Shown here in pieces: positions 58,596 to 64,000 of a stretch of DNA of 64,000 nt. How positions within the stretch are numbered: position 1 is the first letter of the stretch; every line of letters begins with the position of its first letter. Location: the NCBI GenBank assembly GCA_963732695.1, contig CAVTAP010000025.1:124001-188000 (forward strand). The letters are read 5' to 3'. The position numbers and the translations under genes are program-made. The notes under the pieces are model-generated. The model did not search any database. It was not told the origin of the DNA and worked only from the letters and a program-made list of their open reading frames with translations. Origin of the DNA: CADEDH01 sp963732695 (GTDB lineage: Bacteria; Actinomycetota; Acidimicrobiia; Acidimicrobiales; SZUA-35).

Positions 58596-61208
58596 ATGGC
58601 CCGGGGCCAGCTCCGCATCTACCTGGGCGCCGCACCCGGCGTCGGCAAGACCTTCGCCATGCTGGGCGAGGGCCGGCGCCGCCGTGAGCGGGGCACCGAC
58701 GTGGTGGTGGCCTGGGTGGAGACCCACGGCCGGGCCGGGACCGCGGCCCGCATCGGCGACCTGGAGGTGCTGCCCCGGGCCCGGCTGACCTACCGGGGCA
58801 CCGAGGCCGAGGAGATGGACCTGGCCGCCGTGCTGGCCCGCCGCCCCGAGGTGGCCCTGGTCGATGAGCTGGCCCACACCAATGTGCCCGGCAGTGGCAA
58901 CGCCAAGCGCTGGCAGGACGTGCAGGCCCTGCTCGACGCCGGCATCGACGTGATCTCCACCGTCAACATCCAGCACCTGGAGTCGTTGAACGACGTGGTG
59001 GAGGCGATCACGGGGATCCGGCAGCAGGAGACGATCCCCGACGAGGTGGTGCGGTCGGCCCAGCAGGTGGAGCTGGTGGACATGACGGCCGAGGCCCTCC
59101 GCCGCCGCCTGGCCCACGGCAACGTCTACGCCGCCGACAAGGTGGACGCCGCCCTGGCCAACTACTTCCGCCTCGGGAACCTGTCGGCCCTGCGGGAGCT
59201 GGCCCTGTTGTGGGTGGCCGACCGGGTGGACGAGGCGCTGGCCACCTACCGGGCCCAACACGACATCGCCACCCCGTGGGAGACCCGGGAGCGGGTGCTG
59301 GTGGCGATCACCGGCAGCTACGACAACGCCCACATCATTCGCCGGGCGGCCCGCATGGCCCAGCGCACCCACGCCGAGTTGCTCGGGGTGCATGTGGCCC
59401 CAGCCGACGGGCGCCGCCCGGGCGGGGACAGCCAGCTGGCCCAGCACCGTCAACTGCTGGCCGACGTGGGCGGTACCTACCACGAGCTCGTGTCGGCCGC
59501 CCCGGCGTCGACGCTGGCCGGGTTCGCCCGCTCGGCCAACGTCAGCCAGCTGGTGGTCGGTTCGTCGAAGCGGAGCCGGTGGGAGGAGGCGCTACGGGGC
59601 TCGTTCGTCAACGACGTGATCCGGGGCTCGGGCGGGATCGACGTGCACGTCATCTCACCCCGCTCCACCACCGAGGGGCGCCTGGCCACCCAGCGCCCCC
59701 TCCGGTGGCACGACGGGGTTCGCTCACTGTTACCGGCTCCCGTGCTCCCTCCCCGCCGTCGGGCCGCCGGCTGGGCGCTGTCGGTGGTGGGGACCGGCGC
59801 CCTCACCGCCATCCTGACCCAGATCCGGGGCGGGATCGACCAGGCCGGCCGCCTGCTGCTGTTCCAGCTCGTGGTGCTGGCGGCCGCCGCCGTGGGGGGC
59901 ACGGGTCCCGCGGTGACGGCATCCCTGCTGGCGGCGGCCCTGCTGAACTGGTTCTTCACCCCGCCCATCCACACCTGGACGGTCAGCAGCCCCTCCGACC
60001 TGGCCGAGCTGGTGCTGTTCCTGTCGCTGGGCTTGGCCGTGGGGGCGCTGGTGAACGCGCTGGCCAGCCGGTCTTCGGAGGCGGTCCGAGGGCGGGCCGA
60101 AGCCGAGGCCCTGGCCCGGGTGGCGGCGGACATCGCCACCCTTGACGAGCCGCTGCCCGTGATCCTGGAACGTATGGTGGACTGGCTGGGCCTCGACGGG
60201 GCGGCGGTGATCGACACCGATCCAGCCGTTTCGGCCCGCATGATCGTCGCCTCGGCCGGATCGGTTCCGGCCGAGACCGGAGCCGGGCCGGGGGGAGGCG
60301 GCTCGCTGGCCGTGGCCATGCCCGAAGGTGAGCTCGTCGTGTGGCGCGGTGACGGCCCGCTGCCGGCCGACCAACGACGCCGGCTGGAGGTGTTCGCGGC
60401 CCAGGTCAGCTCGGCGCTGGAGCAACGGCGGCTGCGGGACGTGGCCGCCCGCCGCGAGGTCGATTCGAGGGCCGACGCCCTCCGCCTGGCCCTCCTCCGG
60501 GCCGTGTCGCACGACCTGCGGACGCCGCTGGCATCGATCAAGGCGTCGGCCACCAGCCTGCTCGACACCGACGTGGCCTTCACCCCGGCCGACCGGGCCG
60601 ACCTGCTGGAGACGATCGACGCCGAGGTCGACCGCCTGGACGCCGTGGTGGCCAACCTGCTCGACGCCAGCCGGCTGGAGGCGGGGGCCCTGGCCGTCCA
60701 TGCCGCCCCGGCCGCCCTCGACGATCTCGTGCCGGCGCTCCTGCGGGCCAACGGGTGGGCCGGCGCCGGGTTCGTGCTCGACCTGCCGGCCACGCTGCCG
60801 GCGGTGCTGGTCGACACCGGGCTCCTGGAGCGGGTGCTGGTCAACCTGGTGTCGAACGCGGCGCGGGTCTGCCGGGCGGAGGAGATCCGTGTGGCCGCCA
60901 GCGCCCTGGGGGCCGAGGTGGAGCTGCGGGTGGTCGACCACGGCCCCGGCGTCAGCCCGGGACAGGTCGACCTGTTGTTCGAGCCGTTCCGGCGGCTGGG
61001 GGATGGAGCGGGGAGCGACGGGGTGGGGCTCGGCCTGTCCGTGGCCCGGGGCCTGACCGAGGCGATGGGGGGTCGGCTGACTCCCGAGACCACGCCCGGG
61101 GGCGGTCTCACGATGGTGGTGACGCTGCCCGTGGCCGACGCCGGGGACAGGGGCGACGACGGTGACCACGACGGCACCAGCGAGGAAGGGAACGGCGACC
61201 ATGGGTGA
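58596..61208 (+). CDS. kdpD: KdpD sensor histidine kinase
   Basis: This is an 870-residue potassium-responsive sensor. An N-terminal KdpD domain has Walker A YLGAAPGVGKTFAML and PEVALVDELAHTNVPG, then a universal-stress-like domain (VLVAITGSYDNAHIIRRAAR). Four membrane segments (residues about 390-490: GALTAILTQIRGG, LLLFQLVVLAAAAVGG, ELVLFLSLGLAVGALVNAL) and a GAF-like region follow. The kinase core has H639 in LRAVSHDLRTPLASIKASAT and VNLVSNAARVCRAEE, DHGPGVSPGQVDLLFEPFRR and GLGLSVARGL. TAGCTT (58583-58588) 7 bases before ATG 58596 indicates a leaderless start. It overlaps kdpE. No kdpFABC pump genes are in view. Confidence 0.95.
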   Translation: MARGQLRIYLGAAPGVGKTFAMLGEGRRRRERGTDVVVAWVETHGRAGTAARIGDLEVLPRARLTYRGTEAEEMDLAAVLARRPEVALVDELAHTNVPGSGNAKRWQDVQALLDAGIDVISTVNIQHLESLNDVVEAITGIRQQETIPDEVVRSAQQVELVDMTAEALRRRLAHGNVYAADKVDAALANYFRLGNLSALRELALLWVADRVDEALATYRAQHDIATPWETRERVLVAITGSYDNAHIIRRAARMAQRTHAELLGVHVAPADGRRPGGDSQLAQHRQLLADVGGTYHELVSAAPASTLAGFARSANVSQLVVGSSKRSRWEEALRGSFVNDVIRGSGGIDVHVISPRSTTEGRLATQRPLRWHDGVRSLLPAPVLPPRRRAAGWALSVVGTGALTAILTQIRGGIDQAGRLLLFQLVVLAAAAVGGTGPAVTASLLAAALLNWFFTPPIHTWTVSSPSDLAELVLFLSLGLAVGALVNALASRSSEAVRGRAEAEALARVAADIATLDEPLPVILERMVDWLGLDGAAVIDTDPAVSARMIVASAGSVPAETGAGPGGGGSLAVAMPEGELVVWRGDGPLPADQRRRLEVFAAQVSSALEQRRLRDVAARREVDSRADALRLALLRAVSHDLRTPLASIKASATSLLDTDVAFTPADRADLLETIDAEVDRLDAVVANLLDASRLEAGALAVHAAPAALDDLVPALLRANGWAGAGFVLDLPATLPAVLVDTGLLERVLVNLVSNAARVCRAEEIRVAASALGAEVELRVVDHGPGVSPGQVDLLFEPFRRLGDGAGSDGVGLGLSVARGLTEAMGGRLTPETTPGGGLTMVVTLPVADAGDRGDDGDHDGTSEEGNGDHG

Positions 61209-61893
61209 CGATCGGCGGCTGCGCATCCTGGTGGTGGACGACGAGCCCCAGATCCGCAAGGCCCTCGGCATCAACCTGCGGGCCCGGGGTTACGAGGTGG
61301 AGCTGGCGGCCACCGGCGAGGAGGGGCTGCGGCTGGCGGCCGAGCGCCGGGTCGATCTGGCCCTGGTCGACCTCGGACTACCCGGGATCGACGGCGTCGA
61401 GGTGGTGCGGGGCATTCGGGGCTGGAGCGAGATGCCCCTGATCGTGCTGTCGGTGCGGGAGTCGGAACAGGACAAGGTGGAGGCGCTCGACGCCGGGGCC
61501 GACGACTACGTGACCAAGCCGTTCGGGATGGGGGAGCTGCTGGCCCGGATCCGGGCCGTCACCCGCCGGCTGGCCGGTCGGGACGACGTACCGCCGGTGG
61601 TGGTGGCGGGCGAGCTGGTGATCGACCTGGCCGAGCACACGGTGACCGCAGCCGGCCGGCCCGTGTCGCTGACCCCGATCGAGTGGCGGCTGCTCGAGGT
61701 GCTGGCCCGCCACCCGGGAAAGCTTGTCACCCAGCGCCAGCTCCTTCAGCAGGTGTGGGGGCCGGCCTACGAGCGGGAGAGCAACTACCTCCGGGTCCAC
61801 TTCGGCAACATCCGCCGCAAGTTGGAGCCGGTGCCGGCCCAGCCCCGCCATGTGATCACCGAGCCCGGGATCGGCTACCGCTTCCAGCTCTAG
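61201..61893 (+). CDS. kdpE: KdpE response regulator
   Basis: This is a 230-residue OmpR-class regulator. The receiver domain has the acidic pair DDE (residues 13-15), phosphoacceptor D57 in LALVDLGLPGIDGVEV, and the Lys in DDYVTKPFGMGEL. The winged-helix domain follows: TPIEWRLLEVLARHPGKLVT, QLLQQVWGPAYERESNYLRV, FGNIRRKLEP and HVITEPGIGYRF. It is the partner of KdpD, with which it overlaps by 8 bases (ATGGGTGA), and normally activates kdpFABC under potassium limitation or osmotic stress. GC-rich tandem repeats and a strong terminator follow directly. Confidence 0.95.
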   Translation: MGDDRRLRILVVDDEPQIRKALGINLRARGYEVELAATGEEGLRLAAERRVDLALVDLGLPGIDGVEVVRGIRGWSEMPLIVLSVRESEQDKVEALDAGADDYVTKPFGMGELLARIRAVTRRLAGRDDVPPVVVAGELVIDLAEHTVTAAGRPVSLTPIEWRLLEVLARHPGKLVTQRQLLQQVWGPAYERESNYLRVHFGNIRRKLEPVPAQPRHVITEPGIGYRFQL

Positions 61894-61897
61894 CCCC

Positions 61898-62096
61898 GGC
61901 GGGGGCGCAGCCCCCCGAGGTGGCGCCGGAGGCGCCCCGGTGGGGTTGGGGGCCCCGACGGGGATGGGGAGCCGGGCCGGAGGCCTGGCGGGGGCGCAGC
62001 CCCCCGAGGTGGCGCCGGAGGCGCCCCGGTGGGGTTGGGGGCCCCGACGGGGATGGGGAGCCGGGCCGGAGGCCTGGCGGGGGCGCAGCCCCCCGA
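61898..62096. repeat. 89-bp GC-rich tandem repeat after kdpE
   Basis: A unit of 89 bases begins GGCGGGGGCGCAGCCCCCCG and is repeated at 61898, 61987 and (first 21 bases only) 62076. Within each unit lie short palindromes (CGGGGG..CCCCCG, GGCGCC..GGCGCC, GGGGCCCC). The copies look identical, so the duplication is recent or maintained. It fills the gap between the kdpE stop and the terminator at 62105; no gene is visible in it. Confidence 0.9.
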
Positions 62097-62104
62097 AAAC
62101 GGCC

Positions 62105-62134
62105 AAAGGGCCCCGGCGGGTGCCGGGGCCCTTT
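62105..62134. terminator. Strong rho-independent-type terminator
   Basis: AAAGGGCCCCGGC (62105-62117) pairs perfectly with GCCGGGGCCCTTT (62122-62134) across a GGGT loop. The stem ends in TTT on one strand and, read leftward, TTT on the other. It lies between kdpE and the convergent acidic-protein gene, and should terminate both. Confidence 0.9.
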
Positions 62135-62194
62135 GCAGGCTTGGGGGATGGAGTCCGTCGTCGTTGACGGGGCGCCGATCCCCGGATCTGCCGA

Positions 62195-63112
62195 TCAGTT
62201 GTCGAGAACGGCGTTCTGATCGATCGAGTGGTCGTCGAGGTCCACGTCGTAGCTGTCGTGGCCTTCGTCGTAGCTGTCCTGCTCGTGGTAGTCGCCGCCC
62301 TTGTAGTCGTCGCCACCCTCCAAGGCGGGCTCGTACTCGAAGCCGCCGTCGTGGGTCTCGGCCACCTGGGTCTGGGTGTCGTTGTCCTGGAGGCTCTCGT
62401 TGAACGAGTCCTCGGCGGTCTCACTGTAGCTCTCGGTGTAGTGCGAGTCCGAGGTGTCGGTGGCGGTGTTGTCGACCGAGCCGGAGCCGAAGGCCTGGGC
62501 CGAGTCGTTCAGCGTGGCGTAGTCCTGCGACACCTGGCCCTGGCCCACGTCGCTGGCCTCACCGGAAGCGACCGTGTTGTTGTCACCCGAGGTGACGTTG
62601 TCGGCGTCGGCGTTGCCGCCGGCCTGCTGGCCCGAGTTGTCGCCCTGGTTCTGCACACCGGAGTTGCCCCCGACCTGCTGGCCGTCACCCGTCTGGACCT
62701 GGTTGTCGGCGACCTCGTCGCCGGCGATGGCGCCCTCGGCGGTGGCGTTGGCCACGTTGGAGGTGTTCTGCTGGACGATGTCGCCGTGGACCTCGCCGTC
62801 CACGTGGAGGCTCTGGTCGATCTCGTTCACGATCTGGTTGTTGTTGACCACGATCTGGAAGGTGTCGGTGGGGGGCACCTCACCCCAGCCGGGCTGAGCC
62901 TCGAGCTGGTCGATCACCTGGTCGGCCACGGCCGGGTCGGCGCCCGACTCGATCAGGGCCTGCCGCACCGCAGCGGTGAACTCCTCGGGGCTGGCCCCCT
63001 CGGCGCTGTCACCCAGGGCCTCTTCCACGGCCGCCGGATCGGTCTCGGGGCCCAGGTTGCTGAAGAAGTCCTTCAGATCGTCTACCAGCTGGTCGTACTC
63101 TCGCGGATCCAT
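62195..63112 (-). CDS. Acidic Asn/Asp/Gln-rich repeat-like protein, unknown
   Basis: This is a 305-residue protein. The first 75 residues form a predicted helical domain (YDQLVDDLKDFFSNLGPETD, SPEEFTAAVRQALIESGADP). The rest is almost free of hydrophobic core residues: NNNQIVNEIDQSLHVDGEVH, GDEVADNQVQTGDGQQVGGN, QNQGDNSGQQAGGNADADN, then an acidic Tyr/Asp/His tail (YDEGHDSYDVDLDDHSIDQ). The alternating N/V/D/G pattern resembles the IniB-like and beta-solenoid proteins of actinobacteria. It has no signal peptide, Cys or Trp cluster. GGAGGG lies 6 bases before ATG 63112, so translation should be strong. The 287 bases upstream hold its promoter region and that of the divergent beta-lactamase-like gene. 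Confidence 0.75.
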   Translation of the reverse strand: MDPREYDQLVDDLKDFFSNLGPETDPAAVEEALGDSAEGASPEEFTAAVRQALIESGADPAVADQVIDQLEAQPGWGEVPPTDTFQIVVNNNQIVNEIDQSLHVDGEVHGDIVQQNTSNVANATAEGAIAGDEVADNQVQTGDGQQVGGNSGVQNQGDNSGQQAGGNADADNVTSGDNNTVASGEASDVGQGQVSQDYATLNDSAQAFGSGSVDNTATDTSDSHYTESYSETAEDSFNESLQDNDTQTQVAETHDGGFEYEPALEGGDDYKGGDYHEQDSYDEGHDSYDVDLDDHSIDQNAVLDN

Positions 63113-63399
63113 TGCATTCCCTCCGTTGGATGCTTGTCGTTGTGTGGGGGTTCCTTGCTGAGATCAACCTACGTCGCCCCGCACCTTCGGTGATCGGGGA
63201 CTCCCCCCTACCCCCAGGGCCACCATAGGGGATCGCCTCCCGGGGCGGTCGGGAGTTTCGCCCCCTTTGGGGCCGTCTGGGGGAATCGACTCCATCCGGG
63301 GGTCTGGATGGCCTGGGGAGGGAGTCTGGTGTGACGGCCGGCTCACCGGTAATGACCTAGAGTCGCCTTGTTTGCGCTGACGAGACGAAGGAGCAACCG

Positions 63400-64000
63400 G
63401 TGGGTGTTCAGGACGACTTGCAGGAGATACTCGACCGGGGGGTGGCGAACGGCGACGTGATCGGGGCCAACGCCGCCATCGTGGGACCCGATGGGGTGAC
63501 CGCCTCGGGGGCGGCCGGCCTGCGGTCGTCGGTGAGCGGGGCGGCGATGGATACCGACACGGTGTGCTGGATAGCCTCCATGACCAAGGCGATCACCGGC
63601 CTGGCCGCCATGCAGCAGGTGGAGCGGGGCAACCTGGGGCTCGACGCCCCGGCCCGCGAGGTCTTGCCCATCCTGGGCGAGCTGGGCGTGCTCACCGGGT
63701 TCGGGGACGACGGCCAGCCCCGTACCCGGCCGCCGGCCCGGGACATCACCCTGCGCCACCTCCTCACCCACACCGCCGGTTTCGGCTACGACATCTGGAG
63801 CGACGACCTCGCCCGCTACGCCGAGCTCACCGGCAACCCGGGCGTCATCAGCTGCATGATGAGCGCCCTCACCATGCCGCTCGTCTTCGACCCGGGCGAA
63901 CGGTGGTTCTACGGCACCAACATCGACTACGCCGGTCTGATGGTGGAGGCGGTGACGGGCCAGAGCCTGGGCGCCTACATGGCCGAGCACATCTTCGCCC
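63400..64000 (+). CDS. Class C beta-lactamase-like serine hydrolase, partial
   Basis: The gene runs off the right edge after about 200 codons. It belongs to the beta-lactamase/transpeptidase-like family (EstB/PBP4* type): nucleophile S60 and K63 in CWIASMTKAITGLAAMQQVE, Y171 in ERWFYGTNIDYAGLMVEAV (the YxN motif), and RHLLTHTAGFGYDIWSDDLA typical of esterase-type members. Such proteins are usually esterases or peptidases, not resistance enzymes. AAGGAG lies before GTG 63400 and TAGAGT at 63358-63363 is a likely -10, giving a short leader of about 30 bases. The third motif (KTG-like) is beyond the window. Confidence 0.9.
   Translation, partial: MGVQDDLQEILDRGVANGDVIGANAAIVGPDGVTASGAAGLRSSVSGAAMDTDTVCWIASMTKAITGLAAMQQVERGNLGLDAPAREVLPILGELGVLTGFGDDGQPRTRPPARDITLRHLLTHTAGFGYDIWSDDLARYAELTGNPGVISCMMSALTMPLVFDPGERWFYGTNIDYAGLMVEAVTGQSLGAYMAEHIFA

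Noticed and set aside
61898..62096. Possible CRISPR array or coding repeat after kdpE
   Set aside because: The 89-base units are contiguous and identical without spacers, and the frames through them give only Gly/Pro/Arg-rich sequence unlike any neighbour protein.
63400..64000. Beta-lactam resistance gene
   Set aside because: The SxxK and YxN motifs are shared with esterases and peptidases of the same fold, and the flanking sequence looks like those members; the gene is also incomplete.

Overview
The window is very GC-rich, densely packed bacterial chromosome. It most likely comes from an actinobacterium, and an acidimicrobiia-like lineage would fit, although no 16S or other marker fixes this. 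Supporting signs are two F420-type LLM flavoprotein genes, a MenA-type prenyltransferase, TetR regulators, LppM-like and LpqN-like lipoproteins, many GTG starts, and about fifteen genes whose start codon lies 6-8 bases after a TANNNT -10 hexamer, the layout of leaderless actinobacterial mRNAs. One tRNA (Val, anticodon CAC) and one insertion sequence (IS1380 type) are present. No phage, CRISPR array, rRNA or plasmid function was seen.

Layout. 0-6 kb: the end of a PfkB sugar kinase, a mitochondrial-type aconitase, a membrane-anchored sensor-like protein, a DUF3048 protein and a small secreted protein. 6-11.6 kb: the most distinctive locus, an operon of a fatty-acyl-reductase/HAD fusion, a LarA-like (DUF2088) protein and a PlsC acyltransferase, with a divergent tetR whose palindromic operator overlaps its own -10. 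11.8-21.4 kb: a large TPM-domain coiled-coil protein, Ddl, MurF and MenA (cell wall and quinone), an LpqN-like lipoprotein, an LLM oxidoreductase, a DnaJ-domain membrane protein and a TauD dioxygenase. 21.4-26.3 kb: an accessory strip behind tRNA-Val with the IS element, a CelD/GNAT-like gene, CorA, and two broken genes (alpha/beta hydrolase, RidA).

26.4-43 kb: a chemoreceptor, a Rieske oxygenase, an APH-like kinase, a SnoaL-like protein, DUF3817, a TAP-like peptidase, a beta-propeller, a heme-binding-domain protein, two small unknowns, a TSUP permease, a D-aminoacylase-like amidohydrolase, and a tetR-ABC-ABC operon for a heterodimeric exporter with one degenerate ATP site. 43-50.6 kb: an orphan CoxL-like molybdenum hydroxylase facing a set of VOC protein, two PuuE-type deacetylases, cupin and amidase, which looks like a pathway for ring or amide nitrogen compounds. 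50.6-58.5 kb: an LppM-like lipoprotein, alpha/beta hydrolases, a CMD/AhpD protein, VOC, a PPOX-LLM-dienelactone hydrolase operon and a thiolase/DUF35 pair. 58.6-64 kb: kdpDE without the pump genes, a strong terminator, an acidic Asn/Asp/Gln-rich protein, and the start of a class C beta-lactamase-like serine hydrolase.

Three non-coding patterns recur. First, an extragenic hairpin family has arms beginning CCGAAC. Second, two near-identical hairpins sit at two convergent gene junctions 54 kb apart. Third, short tandem duplications span or abut gene 3' ends at five loci. Several genes, mostly in the first 8 kb, are split by single-base frame changes, some at G or C runs. These look more like consensus indels than true pseudogenes and affect the annotation of those genes.
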